Positions 48,399-57,922 are shown, numbered from the stretch's first letter. The stretch: DNA of 64,000 nucleotides from Clostridia bacterium (GCA_017461985.1 JAFTSA010000001.1:64301-128300); one strand, 5' to 3'. Program-made: numbers and translations. The notes: a model not told the origin generated them from the sequence alone.

Positions 48399-49697
48399 AT
48401 GGCAAAAACATTTCGCAGGGGAACTCATCCGCCCACTCATAAGCGTTATCAGGATTTCCCCTTGAATGATTTCAAAGTGCCTGACAAACTTTACGTGTCC
48501 TTGTCGCAACACATCGGTGCACCTGCAAAAGCGGTGGTGTCGGTTGGCGACAGCGTAAAGGAAGGTCAACTCATCGGTGAGGCGGCAGGCTTTGTGTCTG
48601 CCAATATCTTTGCCCCTGTGTCTGGCACTGTCAGTGCAATTGTCAAACTGCCCACCGCAAACGGAGGAGAGGCGGACCATATCGTCATTGACAACGATTT
48701 CCGCTATGAAAAGTCCTTCCTGCCCATTCTTTCAGACCCTACAAAGGAGCAAATCGTTGAAAGAATCCGTGAGGCAGGCATTGTGGGTATGGGTGGTGCT
48801 TGTTTCCCCACTCACGTCAAATTTTCTCCCAACAAACCTGTTGACACCCTCATCGTCAACGGAGCAGAGTGCGAGCCCTACATCACTTGTGACTGTCGTC
48901 TTCTCCTTGAATGCGCAGGGGAATTTCTCCGTGGCGTCAAGTATGAGATGAAGGCTCTGGGTGTTGAAAAAGCCTTTATCGGCATCGAGTCTAACAAGCG
49001 TCCCGTCATTGACCTTCTCAAAAAGATGTGTCCTAGCGGAATCTCTGTTGTCAGCCTCATCACCAAATATCCTCAAGGGGCAGAAAAACAACTGATTTAT
49101 TCTGTCACACGCCGTATCGTCCCTGCAGGCGGACTTCCCGCAGACGTAGGTTGTGTGGTCAGCAACGTGCACACAGCATACGCCGTTGCAAGAGCAATCG
49201 AGGTTGGCGAGCCTCTCTACAAGCGTGCTATGACCATTGCAGGCAAGGGCGTTATGAAACGAGGAAACTTCTGGATGAGGACGGGTGTGAAACACTCATT
49301 CATATATGATGAATGTCGTGGCTCTGTGCCTGAGGAGGCCACACGCAAGGTCATCAGTGGCGGTCCTATGATGGGCTTTGCACAAGCAACTCTTGACGCA
49401 ACCACAACAAAAGGCTCGTCAGCACTTATGTTCTTTGACAAAAAGCAAACTGACGTCAGTGAGCCCACTCAATGCATCAGTTGCGGAAGATGCATTCAAT
49501 GTTGCCCTATGAATCTGCTCCCCAAAGACGTGGACAGATTTATCCTCCGTGGCAACTACGACGAAATTGAAAAACTTGGCGTAATGAATTGTATCGAATG
49601 TGGCGTTTGCTCTTACACTTGTCCTGCAAAACGTCCTCTCGTCCAATCAATGCGCCTTGCCAAAAAGGAAATCAAAGCTAGGGGGGCTAAGAAATGA
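48399..49697 (+). CDS. rnfC: Rnf complex subunit C
   Basis: A protein of 432 residues, the peripheral NADH-side subunit of the Rnf ferredoxin:NAD+ oxidoreductase. Motifs: KTFRRGTHPPTHKR, the NAD/FMN-type GMGGACFPTHVKF, NGAECEPYITCD, and two [4Fe-4S] sites, CISCGRCIQCCPMNL and CIECGVCSYTCPAKRPL. The start at 48399 follows GAGGT; the longer frame from 48345 runs through the operator region and is rejected. First gene of rnfCDGEAB. Its stop overlaps the start of rnfD by four bases. Confidence 0.97.
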   Translation: MAKTFRRGTHPPTHKRYQDFPLNDFKVPDKLYVSLSQHIGAPAKAVVSVGDSVKEGQLIGEAAGFVSANIFAPVSGTVSAIVKLPTANGGEADHIVIDNDFRYEKSFLPILSDPTKEQIVERIREAGIVGMGGACFPTHVKFSPNKPVDTLIVNGAECEPYITCDCRLLLECAGEFLRGVKYEMKALGVEKAFIGIESNKRPVIDLLKKMCPSGISVVSLITKYPQGAEKQLIYSVTRRIVPAGGLPADVGCVVSNVHTAYAVARAIEVGEPLYKRAMTIAGKGVMKRGNFWMRTGVKHSFIYDECRGSVPEEATRKVISGGPMMGFAQATLDATTTKGSSALMFFDKKQTDVSEPTQCISCGRCIQCCPMNLLPKDVDRFILRGNYDEIEKLGVMNCIECGVCSYTCPAKRPLVQSMRLAKKEIKARGAKK

Positions 49698-50788
49698 GCA
49701 AATACATAGTGTCGTCATCACCCCATATTTCGTCAAAGTCAACCACACAAAAGTTGATGCTTGACGTGATCATCGCTTTGGTGCCCACAGTCATCGCATC
49801 CGTAGTCCTCTACGGATTTTATCCTTTGTTTCTGCTGATTTTGAGCGTAGGCACGGCGGTTTTCAGTGAATGGTCTTTCAACACCATCACAAAACGCCCC
49901 AACAGCACAAGGGATTTGTCCGCAATCGTCACAGGTATGATTTTTGCACTGTGCTTGCCTCCCGTTGTGCCTTTCTACGTGGCAATCGTTGGTGCAGCCT
50001 TTGCAATCATCATCGTCAAGATGCTCTTTGGTGGCATAGGCAGAAACTTTGCAAACCCTGCGGTGACGGCAAGAATTTTCGTTATGCTTTGCTGGGCAGG
50101 GGTTATGACAAAATTTGTCGCCCCCATTGACCTCAGTGACGGAGCAAACCTTTTCAGTTATTTTACCCACGCAGTCAACATCAATCTCCCTGACGCAATC
50201 ACCACGGCAACACCTCTTGCGGTGATAAAGGGGGCAACGGGCAACCCCGTCGAGGGCTTGTCCGCTCTTGATATGTTCCTTGGTCGCATAGGGGGCAGTG
50301 CAGGGGAGGTCAGCACCCTTGCCGTGCTCATAGGCGGACTATATCTTACAATCCGCAGAGTCATCGACGTGCGTATCCCTCTCCTCTACATCGGCTCAAC
50401 AGTGGTGTTCACCGCAATCTTCTACGCCAACACCGACTTTGTCGGTGAATACGTCTGGTCAGGTCTTCTTGGCGGCGGTCTTGTCTTTGGTGCTTTCTTT
50501 ATGGCAACCGACTATGCAACCTCACCCAAGTCAACGGTGGCGGTCATCATCTACGGATTGCTGCTTGGATTCATCACAGTCATCATAAGAAAGTTTGGCT
50601 CATATCCAGAGGGTGTGTCCTTTGCAATCCTCATTATGAACATCGTCACTCCTCTCCTTGAAAAGATCAAGCCCAGAGTGTTCGGTCAACCCAAGAAGGA
50701 CTTTGTCCTCATTATAAAAAACAAACAAGCGGAAAGAGAAGCAAAAAAGGCTTTGAAGGCCGCTGAAGGGGGTGTCGCAAATGAGTGA
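49694..50788 (+). CDS. rnfD: Rnf complex subunit D
   Basis: A protein of 364 residues, integral with about nine to ten helices. The conserved SSPHISSKSTTQKLMLDVI begins the protein, and GGIGRNFANPAVTARIF is typical. The flavinylation segment DAITTATPLAVI carries the Thr to which FMN is covalently linked in RnfD. GSYPEGVSFAILIMNIVTPL is also conserved. It forms part of the ion-translocating path. Overlaps rnfC and rnfG by a few bases, so the cluster is translationally coupled. Confidence 0.97.
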   Translation: MSKYIVSSSPHISSKSTTQKLMLDVIIALVPTVIASVVLYGFYPLFLLILSVGTAVFSEWSFNTITKRPNSTRDLSAIVTGMIFALCLPPVVPFYVAIVGAAFAIIIVKMLFGGIGRNFANPAVTARIFVMLCWAGVMTKFVAPIDLSDGANLFSYFTHAVNINLPDAITTATPLAVIKGATGNPVEGLSALDMFLGRIGGSAGEVSTLAVLIGGLYLTIRRVIDVRIPLLYIGSTVVFTAIFYANTDFVGEYVWSGLLGGGLVFGAFFMATDYATSPKSTVAVIIYGLLLGFITVIIRKFGSYPEGVSFAILIMNIVTPLLEKIKPRVFGQPKKDFVLIIKNKQAEREAKKALKAAEGGVANE

Positions 50789-51413
50789 TCATCAACTTGT
50801 CAAAACCCCCATAGTCAAAAAGGCAAAAGTGAAGAAAACTCCCTTCTTCACAAAAGACCTTGTCAAATGCGTCGTCGTCCTTGCGTCAATAGCGCTGGTG
50901 GCAAGCCTACTCCTTGGCGTTATGAACTGGCTCACCTACGTTGATCCTGATGAAACCATAATGAAGGAAGTTGCAGGCTATTTCGGCACAGACTTGTCCG
51001 CCGTATCAAAGGACGAAAGTATGGCAGGTGAAAACGTCAATGCTTGCTTCGTCGCAAAAGACGGCGACACAGTGCTTGGATATTGTTTCTATGCAGTGGG
51101 CACCGGTGCAAAAGACGGCACTATGGAACTGCTTGTCTACATCAACGGCGACGGCGTCATCACTGAAATCACTTGCTATTCTCAAGGTGAAACCGCAGGA
51201 TATTTCGACAAAGTCGAAAAGGCAAACAAATCAAAGTATATCGGCATTGACGTGGACGACGTGGATGGGCTCACCCTCATCGGCTCAAAGGATACTCCTT
51301 CGGGCGCAGGTCAAATCAATGCAATAAGCGGGGCAACCTACACCTCAAAGGGCTATCACAACGCTGTGGCGGCGGCTGTCAACGCATACAAACAAAATAA
51401 GGGGGTGGCATAA
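50781..51413 (+). CDS. rnfG: Rnf complex subunit G
   Basis: A protein of 210 residues: one N-terminal membrane helix (about 33-53) and a periplasmic-type FMN-binding domain with the covalent flavin motif N-A-I-S-G-A-T-Y-T-S (Thr about residue 186). Its role is electron transfer between RnfD and the rest of the complex. ATG at 50781 overlaps the rnfD stop as ATGAGTGA; a GTG at 50772 is an alternative. Its stop overlaps the rnfE start by one base. Confidence 0.96.
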   Translation: MSDHQLVKTPIVKKAKVKKTPFFTKDLVKCVVVLASIALVASLLLGVMNWLTYVDPDETIMKEVAGYFGTDLSAVSKDESMAGENVNACFVAKDGDTVLGYCFYAVGTGAKDGTMELLVYINGDGVITEITCYSQGETAGYFDKVEKANKSKYIGIDVDDVDGLTLIGSKDTPSGAGQINAISGATYTSKGYHNAVAAAVNAYKQNKGVA

Positions 51414-52165
51414 TGAAGCCGTCAAAATCAAAGATTTTCACAAACGGCATTATCACGTCAAACCCCGTGTTTAGACTTGTCCTTGGCACTTGTCCTACAC
51501 TTGCAGTCACCACAAGCGCCTTCAATGGCTTGGGTATGGGGCTTGCAGCAACCTTGGTCCTCGTGTGCTCAAACGCACTGGTATCTTTGCTTCGCAAAGT
51601 CATACCCGACAAGGTGCGTATCCCTTGCTTCGTGCTTATCATTGCAACCTTCGTCACGTTGGTTGAAATGTTGCTGAAGAGGTTTGTGCCTGCACTGTAT
51701 AGTGCCCTAGGCATATATCTCCCCCTCATTGTGGTCAACTGTATCATCTTGGCAAGAGCGGAGGCCTTTGCAAGCACCAACACTGTTGGTGACAGCATCC
51801 TTGACGGACTTGGTATGGGTCTTGGCTTCACCCTGTCGCTGATGACGATGGGCTTCATAAGAGAATTCCTCGGCGCAGGTACGATCTTCGTAGGCTCACT
51901 TGGTGAGATTGAATTTGGTGCAACCCTCGGTGCAATGCCTGACTACGCTATGTCAGTGTTCGTTATGCCGGCAGGGGGCTTCTTGGTGTTTGGACTTATG
52001 ATGGCTCTCATCAACTGGGCTATGGACAAATACGAGCAGAAGCGAAAAGCAAAACTGGAAGCAGAGGCTTTGCATATTGAAGAAAGTAAACGTTATCTTG
52101 ACGAAATCGCAGAAAGCGAAGAAGTCAAGGTTGAAAACCTTGAAGGACAGGAGGTGGAAGCATGA
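51413..52165 (+). CDS. rnfE: Rnf complex subunit E
   Basis: A protein of 250 residues with six helices, related to RnfA and NqrD. Motifs: NPVFRLVLGTCPTLAVTTSA, the P-A-L-Y-S-A-L-G-I-Y-L-P-L motif shared with RnfA, and GMGLGFTLSLMTMGFIREFLG. The cysteine in LGTCP probably takes part in the intramembrane Fe-S cluster found at the RnfA/RnfE interface. It carries an extra acidic C-terminal tail of ~35 residues. Overlaps rnfA by four bases. Confidence 0.97.
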   Translation: MKPSKSKIFTNGIITSNPVFRLVLGTCPTLAVTTSAFNGLGMGLAATLVLVCSNALVSLLRKVIPDKVRIPCFVLIIATFVTLVEMLLKRFVPALYSALGIYLPLIVVNCIILARAEAFASTNTVGDSILDGLGMGLGFTLSLMTMGFIREFLGAGTIFVGSLGEIEFGATLGAMPDYAMSVFVMPAGGFLVFGLMMALINWAMDKYEQKRKAKLEAEALHIEESKRYLDEIAESEEVKVENLEGQEVEA

Positions 52166-52749
52166 CGTATTTCCTTCTCATCATAGGCGCAGTGTTCGTC
52201 AACAACTTTGTCCTTTGTCAATTCCTTGGCATTTGTCCCTTCCTTGGGGTGTCCAAAAAGACGGATACCGCCCTTGGTATGGGGCTTGCAGTCATATTCG
52301 TTATGGGCATCGCTTCGGTGTTCACTTGGCTCATACAAAAACTGCTCGTCTTGGCAGGAATTGAATATCTGCAAACAATAGCATTCATCCTTGTCATCGC
52401 AGCACTTGTCCAACTGGTTGAAATGGTGCTGAAGAGATTTATGCCCGCACTTTACAGTGCTCTCGGCGTCTATCTCCCCCTCATCACCACCAACTGCGCA
52501 GTGCTGGGCGTTGCAATCCTCAACATCCAAATCTACGGTGTGGCATCTGGCGAAAGCCTCCTTCAAGCATTCCTCAACGGCGTGTTTAGTGGTGTAGGCT
52601 TTACCATTGCAATATTGCTTCTTGCAGGCATCCGCGAAAAGATGGACGTGGATATGGTGCCCAAACCCTTTAGAGGTTTCCCCATCACCCTTATTGCAGC
52701 CTCAATCATGGCAATGGCATTTGCCGCCTTTGGCGGAATGATAAGTTAG
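52162..52749 (+). CDS. rnfA: Rnf complex subunit A
   Basis: A protein of 195 residues with six helices. Motifs: NNFVLCQFLGICPFLGVSKK with the cluster-ligand Cys residues, MVLKRFMPALYSALGVYLPL and LAGIREKMDVDMVPKPFRG, and a conserved GFPI segment before the final helix. Together with RnfE it forms the membrane core containing a [2Fe-2S] centre. It lies between rnfE and rnfB. Confidence 0.97.
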   Translation: MTYFLLIIGAVFVNNFVLCQFLGICPFLGVSKKTDTALGMGLAVIFVMGIASVFTWLIQKLLVLAGIEYLQTIAFILVIAALVQLVEMVLKRFMPALYSALGVYLPLITTNCAVLGVAILNIQIYGVASGESLLQAFLNGVFSGVGFTIAILLLAGIREKMDVDMVPKPFRGFPITLIAASIMAMAFAAFGGMIS

Positions 52750-52758
52750 GAGGACGAT

Positions 52759-53580
52759 ATGAGCATATTGATTTCAGCAACGGTCAACCCTATGACCATA
52801 CTTTATTCAGTGTTGGTGCTTTTCGTCCTTGCACTCATCCTCGGCGTGGCTCTTGCCGTCTGTGGTAAGAAATTCGCCGTCAAAGAGGATGAAAGAATAT
52901 CACAAGTGAGAGAGCACCTTTCTGGAGCAAACTGCGGTGCTTGCGGATATGCAGGCTGTGACGCATTTGCAAAAGCTCTTGTAGAAGAGGGTGCAGACAT
53001 AAACAGTTGCTCTGCAACTGCAGTTGAACACAAGCAAGAGATTGCAAAGATACTCGGCACTTCAGTCAGCGGTGAAGAAACCATAGTCGTAGTGGCTTGC
53101 AGAGGCGGCCACGACGCTCTTGACAAATATGAATATATGGGCTACGGCAACTGCCGTAGTATGGAACTTCTCGGTGGCGGACGAAAAATCTGCAAGTGGG
53201 GTTGTCTTGGCATGGGCAGTTGCGCAGACAGTTGCCCTGAGCACGCAGTGAAGGTCAACGATGGCGGTTACGCAGAGGTTGACCAATCCAAGTGTATCGC
53301 TTGCGGAAAGTGCATCAACGCTTGTCCTAAGCGCCTTATCAAGCGTATCCCCAAGAGCGCCAAAATCTACGTGGCTTGCTCAAACTGCATGAAAGGTGTC
53401 AAAGACACCAAGGCAATCTGCAAAAACGCTTGTCTTGCTTGTGGACTTTGCGCGCGCGTTTGTCCTAACCACGCAATCGAGATGGTGAACAACCTTCCTG
53501 TTATCGATTACGACAAGTGCACGGGTTGCGGACTTTGCAAGGAAAAATGCCCTGCAAAGTGCATCGTCAGCGTGGAATAA
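52759..53580 (+). CDS. rnfB: Rnf complex subunit B
   Basis: A protein of 273 residues. One N-terminal membrane helix (about 10-32) is followed by the [4Fe-4S] binding domain LSGANCGACGYAGCDAFAKA. Ferredoxin-type cluster motifs follow: CKWGCLGMGSCADSCP, CIACGKCINACPKR, CLACGLCARVCPNHA and CTGCGLCKEKCPAKC. It is the entry point for electrons from reduced ferredoxin, probably the small ferredoxin at 19685. GGAGG precedes the ATG, nine bases after rnfA. Last gene of the operon. Confidence 0.97.
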   Translation: MSILISATVNPMTILYSVLVLFVLALILGVALAVCGKKFAVKEDERISQVREHLSGANCGACGYAGCDAFAKALVEEGADINSCSATAVEHKQEIAKILGTSVSGEETIVVVACRGGHDALDKYEYMGYGNCRSMELLGGGRKICKWGCLGMGSCADSCPEHAVKVNDGGYAEVDQSKCIACGKCINACPKRLIKRIPKSAKIYVACSNCMKGVKDTKAICKNACLACGLCARVCPNHAIEMVNNLPVIDYDKCTGCGLCKEKCPAKCIVSVE

Positions 53581-53669
53581 ATTGAAAAATTTATGGCGCA
53601 TAATCCCGTCATCTAATTGGGTTAATTGAAACAAAAAAGCAATCTAAGCAAAAAAAATCAAATTCGGTC

Positions 53670-53784
53670 TTGAATATCTAAAAAAAATATTATAAAATAT
53701 ATGCACAATGGGGAGTTTCGGCAGACGATGCGCCCTAGGAATCAATATTTATCAGTGGGCAATAGCCCAAGGAGAATGGCATTA
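53670..53784 (+). promoter_or_regulatory. Promoter and short structured leader of ppx
   Basis: TTGAAT (53670-53675), a 17-base spacer and TAAAAT (53693-53698). The following ~80-base leader has a GGGC-AATA-GCCC stem just before the ribosome site and a GGGG...CCC pairing upstream. I do not recognise a known riboswitch. Confidence 0.5.
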
Positions 53785-55302
53785 ATGGAAAAAATCGCAA
53801 TAATTGACCTTGGCTCAAATTCAGCAAGACTTGTTTTGGTCAACATACTCGAAGGGGGACACTTTGTAGTTTTTGATGAGCTTAAAGAATCTGTGCGACT
53901 TGGACAGGATATGGACTGGGACGGCTTCATCAAGCCCCAACGTATCGCACAGACCATCAAGACTCTCACCATGTTCCGCCGTCTTTGCGACGCAAACCAT
54001 GTGGACAAAATCTTTGCATACGCAACAGCAGCAGTCCGTCGCGCAAAAAACCAAAAGTCCTTCCTTGACGAAGTGGCAATGACTTGTGGCATCAAAATCA
54101 AGGTGCTCACCGTTGAAGAACAAGCAATGCTTGTCTATCAAGGTGTCATCAACTCAATGGACGTCCCCAAGGGCCTCATCATGGAAATGGGCGGTGGTTC
54201 AACCAACCTTATTTATTACAATCGTCGCAACCTCATCCACTACGACACTTTGCCTTTCGGCGCAGTCACCCTCACCGACCTTTTCAAAAACGACAGCAGT
54301 GAGCCCGAAGAAAGAGCAAGAAAGATTGAGGAGTTCATCGGCGAACAACTTGACAAAATTCCTTGGCTCAGCCAAGTTGACCCCGACACCAGTTTTGTTG
54401 GCGTAGGCGGTTCATTTAGAAACCTTGGACGCATCAGCCGTCTTGTGAGAAAATATCCCTTCAACATGACACACAACTATGAAGTGCCCATGTCTGAATA
54501 TGAAACGATCTACGCAACCATAAGAAAACTTGACCTTGACAGCACAATGAAAATCAAGGGCCTTTCAAGTGGCAGAGCAGACATATTCCCCAGTGCACTG
54601 GCAGTGATGAAGGCAGTATTCTCACGCTTCAACTTTGACAAAATCACCATCAGCGGTTGCGGACTTCGTGAAGGTGCAATGTTCCGCTATGCAGTGCCCG
54701 GCGTCAATGAAAGACCTATAAGCGACGTCCTCGGTCACTCACTGCACACGTTGATGAAATACTTTGACATCAATGAAAACCACGCAGAGCAAGTGTACAA
54801 CTTGTCAATCCAACTCTTCAAGCAACTCAAAGTGCTTCACAAGTTGCCCAGAGCATACGTGAGAGTCTTGAAGGTGGCAGCGCTTCTTCACGACAGTGGT
54901 ATGCGCATCAAATATTACAACCACCACTTGCACTCAAGTTATATCATCCTCAACAGCAACCTTTACGGCGTGCCTCACAAGGACCTTATCCTTGCAGCAC
55001 TGGTTGCCAGCGGACATCGTAAATCCAGCGAAATCCCCAAGGAAGACCTGCAAAGATTTGCCAGTGTCCTCACTCCTGAAGACGTGGATGCAGTGCGCAA
55101 ACTTAGTGTCATTTTGCAAATTGCAGAAAGCTTTGACCGTAGCCAAAGCAGTGTTGTCACCGGCATTGACTGCGACGTCCTCGGCGACAGCGTAATCGTC
55201 AAGACACAGGCAGAAGGCGACTGCTCACTGGAAATCAAGGATGCACTGAACGCATCAGCCGAGTTCAAAGCGGCATACGGAAAGAACCTTGAAATCCTCT
55301 AA
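53785..55302 (+). CDS. ppx: Ppx/GppA phosphatase with C-terminal HD domain
   Basis: A protein of 505 residues. N-terminal ASKHA fold: IAIIDLGSNSARLVLV (phosphate 1), then AVRRAKNQ and EEQAMLVYQGV, and MEMGGGSTNLIYY (phosphate 2). The C-terminal part is the HD-type domain with LLHDSGMRIKYYNHHLHSSY. It hydrolyses polyphosphate and/or pppGpp, linking to the stringent response. The start at 53785 has AGGAG at proper spacing; the earlier in-frame Met residues lie in the leader. It is followed by maf with a 14-base overlap. Confidence 0.93.
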   Translation: MEKIAIIDLGSNSARLVLVNILEGGHFVVFDELKESVRLGQDMDWDGFIKPQRIAQTIKTLTMFRRLCDANHVDKIFAYATAAVRRAKNQKSFLDEVAMTCGIKIKVLTVEEQAMLVYQGVINSMDVPKGLIMEMGGGSTNLIYYNRRNLIHYDTLPFGAVTLTDLFKNDSSEPEERARKIEEFIGEQLDKIPWLSQVDPDTSFVGVGGSFRNLGRISRLVRKYPFNMTHNYEVPMSEYETIYATIRKLDLDSTMKIKGLSSGRADIFPSALAVMKAVFSRFNFDKITISGCGLREGAMFRYAVPGVNERPISDVLGHSLHTLMKYFDINENHAEQVYNLSIQLFKQLKVLHKLPRAYVRVLKVAALLHDSGMRIKYYNHHLHSSYIILNSNLYGVPHKDLILAALVASGHRKSSEIPKEDLQRFASVLTPEDVDAVRKLSVILQIAESFDRSQSSVVTGIDCDVLGDSVIVKTQAEGDCSLEIKDALNASAEFKAAYGKNLEIL

Positions 55303-55861
55303 GATTATCCTAGCATCAGGCTCACCTAGGCGGAAAAGCCTGATGGCAGAGATGGGTTTCGACACAGAAATCAAAGTCCCTGAAGTGGACGAAAAGAGCG
55401 TTTTGGACCACAATCCAAAACGCCTTGTTATTAAGGAAGCATTGCTGAAAAACCGTGAAGCACGCCGTCAATTCGATTGCGGTGAAAATACGGTGATTTC
55501 AGCAGATACCATAGTTTATCGTCGAAAAGAGTTCACAAAACCCCGTGATTTGTCAACTGCGGTGGAAATTCTCACCGAACTTTGTGGCAAGTGGCACAGT
55601 GTTTATACTGGGGTTGTGGTCTATCACGGCGGAAGAGAAAAATGCTTTGCAGTGCGCTCTCTTGTTCGCCTTAAAAAGTTGACCACTGACGAGATTGTGG
55701 ACTACGTCACCACCTTCAAACCCCTTGACAAAGCAGGGGCGTACGCCATCCAAGAAAACACGGTGGTGGACAGATGGATAGGCAGTTATACAAACATCGT
55801 GGGTTTGCCCACAGAGAAACTTTCAAAAGTATTAAGTTTATTAGGAGTGACCAATGGCTAA
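55289..55861 (+). CDS. maf: Maf family nucleotide pyrophosphatase
   Basis: A protein of 190 residues. Hallmarks: IILASGSPRRKSLMAEMG, the VISADTIV motif, and K-P-L-D-K-A-G-A-Y-A-I-Q near the C-terminus. Maf proteins hydrolyse non-canonical or modified nucleoside triphosphates to monophosphates and may arrest septation during competence. It starts with TTG overlapping the ppx stop, and its end overlaps mreB by eight bases. The maf-mreB-min context is the same as in Bacillus. The nucleotide specificity is not clear. Confidence 0.92.
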   Translation: MKSSKIILASGSPRRKSLMAEMGFDTEIKVPEVDEKSVLDHNPKRLVIKEALLKNREARRQFDCGENTVISADTIVYRRKEFTKPRDLSTAVEILTELCGKWHSVYTGVVVYHGGREKCFAVRSLVRLKKLTTDEIVDYVTTFKPLDKAGAYAIQENTVVDRWIGSYTNIVGLPTEKLSKVLSLLGVTNG

Positions 55862-56852
55862 CATTCAACTTTCGGTTGACCTTGGCAGCAAGTTTATCAC
55901 CATCTGCCAAAAAGGTGTAGGACTCGTACTCCGCGAGCCCTGCATTGCTATTGCACAAAAAACAAAAGATCGTCTTGAAATCCGTGAGGCAGGTTTTAGA
56001 GCAGAAAGCATAATTTCCACCTCTCTTGGTGGTGCAAAAGTTGTTGCGCCCGTCCACGAAGGATTCATCGTTGATGAGGAAATGTTCACCCTTCTTCTCA
56101 AACATTTCTTGAAGAAGATTTTGCCCTCAACCTTTATCCCTCCCAGAGTGAAAGCCATCGTCAGCATCACATGCGCAATGACCAACAGTGACAGACGTGC
56201 CGTTGAAAAGTGCTTTGTGGGTGCAGGCATCAAAGAGGTCATTTTGGTGGAATCACCTCTTTCACTTCTTGCTTACACAGGAAGCATCGGCGGTATGTTT
56301 GTTGACATCGGCGCAGGAAAAACTGAAATCGCATCCGTCACAAATCGTGGCATTGCAACAGGCGTTGCAGTGAATATCGCAGGTGACGCTTTCAACAACG
56401 GCATCATTGACAGCCTTCAAAAGCACTACGGCGTGAAAATCGGTGAATACACCGTTGAAAAGATGAAAAAGAACGTGCTTTCCTTCTATATCAACGATGA
56501 AGGCACCTATACAGTCAGTGGCAGTGGCAATGACGGAGGCCCTAGAAACCTTAGCGTATCCGCAGAAGATATGCGTGATGCAGTGCTCCCCTTGGTGGAT
56601 GACGTCATCGAGGTCATTATGTCCGTCCTCGGTCAAACCCCTCCCGAACTCAGCGCAGAAATCCTCCGCAAAGGCATTTTCATCTCTGGTGGCTCAACCC
56701 ATATCCCCGGCCTTGTGGACTATATCGAGCAAGCCCTTGAACTGCCTGTCACAGTGGTGGCGGACGTTGAAAACGCAGTGGCCCTTGGTGGTGTAAAATT
56801 CTTTGACGATATGCACTATCTTGGCAATCTCTTGGGCATAAGACTGGACTAA
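55854..56852 (+). CDS. mreB: MreB-like rod-shape protein
   Basis: A protein of 332 residues of the actin-like fold. N-terminal LSVDLGSKFITI replaces the more common D-L-G-T-A-N, then G-G-M-F-V-D-I-G-A-G-K-T-E-I-A (phosphate 2) and the adenosine motif FISGGSTHIPGL. It forms membrane-associated filaments that guide lateral wall synthesis. It is more divergent than a typical MreB, so Mbl-like or MreBH-like roles are possible. No mreC or mreD follows; the next gene is minD after a terminator, while maf-mreB-mreC-mreD-minC-minD is usual. AGGAG precedes the start. Confidence 0.88.
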   Translation: MANIQLSVDLGSKFITICQKGVGLVLREPCIAIAQKTKDRLEIREAGFRAESIISTSLGGAKVVAPVHEGFIVDEEMFTLLLKHFLKKILPSTFIPPRVKAIVSITCAMTNSDRRAVEKCFVGAGIKEVILVESPLSLLAYTGSIGGMFVDIGAGKTEIASVTNRGIATGVAVNIAGDAFNNGIIDSLQKHYGVKIGEYTVEKMKKNVLSFYINDEGTYTVSGSGNDGGPRNLSVSAEDMRDAVLPLVDDVIEVIMSVLGQTPPELSAEILRKGIFISGGSTHIPGLVDYIEQALELPVTVVADVENAVALGGVKFFDDMHYLGNLLGIRLD

Positions 56853-56882
56853 AAGACAAAACAAGTTTTCTTACGACACAAC

Positions 56883-56909
56883 AAGACACCAATTGCGGTG
56901 TCTTTTTGT
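56883..56909 (+). terminator. Terminator of ppx-maf-mreB
   Basis: AAGACACC with GGTGTCTT around AATTGC, followed by T residues. The minD start codon is only 12 bases further on. Confidence 0.75.
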
Positions 56910-56921
56910 TATGCTTTTTTT

Positions 56922-57668
56922 ATGAGAAAAATTGTGATTACATCAGGAAAAGGAGGTGTGGGCAAGACAACCGTCACTGCACTTCTTGGCAGAAAACTGG
57001 CAGAAAGAGGGGCAAGGGTGGTCCTTGTGGACGGAGACGTTGGGCTCAACAACCTTGACGTGGTTATGGGTGTTGAAAACAAAGTTGTGTATGACGTCAG
57101 CGACGTCCTAGACGGCAGATGTCGGCTATCTCAAGCCCTAGTCATAGATAATGAAAGCGGTGTGGCGGTGCTCCCGTCCTCTTCAAGGAAGTTTGACGTC
57201 AGTGCGCAAGCGTTTAGGGGAGTGATAGAGTCAATTCGAGGGGCGGATTTTGTGCTCATAGACTGTCCCGCAGGGATAGAAGAGGGTTTTCATAGGGCAG
57301 TGTCGTCAGCCGACGAGTGCATCGTTGTCACAACTCCATCAGCCTCAGCCATACGTGACGCGGACAAGGTGGTTGCACTTTTGTCCTCATATCGGCTAAA
57401 TGACGTAGGGCTTGTGGTCAACCGCGTGCGCTACGATATGATTGCAAGGGGAGATATGCTGTCCGCAAAAGAGATAGGCAACCTTCTGCACTTGGGGGTT
57501 GTGGGGGTTATCCCCGAGGACGACCACGTGACGGTGTATCAACAACTGGGCAGAGTGCCCGACTTTGCAGTCAGTGAAAAGTGCGCGGAGTATCTTGCGG
57601 ACAACGTGGAAAAGGGAACGAAACAACTGGTTGAGCCCTATATGAAAAGGAGGTGGAGGTTAAGATGA
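56922..57668 (+). CDS. minD: Septum-site-determining ATPase MinD
   Basis: A protein of 248 residues. Deviant Walker A VITSGKGGVGKTTVTA with the signature Lys, VLVDGDVGLNNLDVVMG, and DFVLIDCPAGIEEG as Walker B. It ends in a C-terminal basic amphipathic segment (K-R-R-W-R-L-R) similar to the MinD membrane-targeting helix. The start at 56922 is favoured by homology; no ribosome site is seen. The six bases upstream are all T and the hexamer before them is TATGCT, so a leaderless start is possible. It overlaps minE by four bases. No minC is present nearby. Confidence 0.92.
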   Translation: MRKIVITSGKGGVGKTTVTALLGRKLAERGARVVLVDGDVGLNNLDVVMGVENKVVYDVSDVLDGRCRLSQALVIDNESGVAVLPSSSRKFDVSAQAFRGVIESIRGADFVLIDCPAGIEEGFHRAVSSADECIVVTTPSASAIRDADKVVALLSSYRLNDVGLVVNRVRYDMIARGDMLSAKEIGNLLHLGVVGVIPEDDHVTVYQQLGRVPDFAVSEKCAEYLADNVEKGTKQLVEPYMKRRWRLR

Positions 57669-57922
57669 AACCGTCAAAAATGACCTATGAGCGTATGAAA
57701 AATATGCTTGTCCGTGACAAACTTGGCGTCAGTGACGGCTTTATGCAGGTATACAAAACTGAACTCAGCAGGTTGACTGCCGACTATTTCAACCTAGACG
57801 GCAACCTGGATATGAAAATTGAACTCCTTGACGACGGGGAGTACAAGGTGCAGATTGAGTTTGTAGCCACTGAAACAAAAGGTTTTTCGGTGACAAGCGA
57901 TATGAAAAGAGCGGGGTGGTGA
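57665..57922 (+). CDS. minE: Cell-division topological specificity factor MinE
   Basis: A protein of 85 residues with the N-terminal MinD-contact region and central R-D-K-L-G-V-S-D-G-F, followed by the C-terminal topological domain with the pattern D-M-K-I-E-L-L-D-D-G. MinE stimulates MinD ATPase to drive oscillation or gradients at the membrane. Its ATG overlaps the minD stop (ATGA) and follows a GGAGG-rich site. The family match is convincing by context and pattern, though the sequence is divergent. Confidence 0.85.
   Translation: MKPSKMTYERMKNMLVRDKLGVSDGFMQVYKTELSRLTADYFNLDGNLDMKIELLDDGEYKVQIEFVATETKGFSVTSDMKRAGW

Noticed and set aside
53705-53784. Riboswitch in the ppx leader
   Set aside because: A small stem is present, but it does not match any class that I can recall, and a ribosome site follows with no terminator/antiterminator pair.
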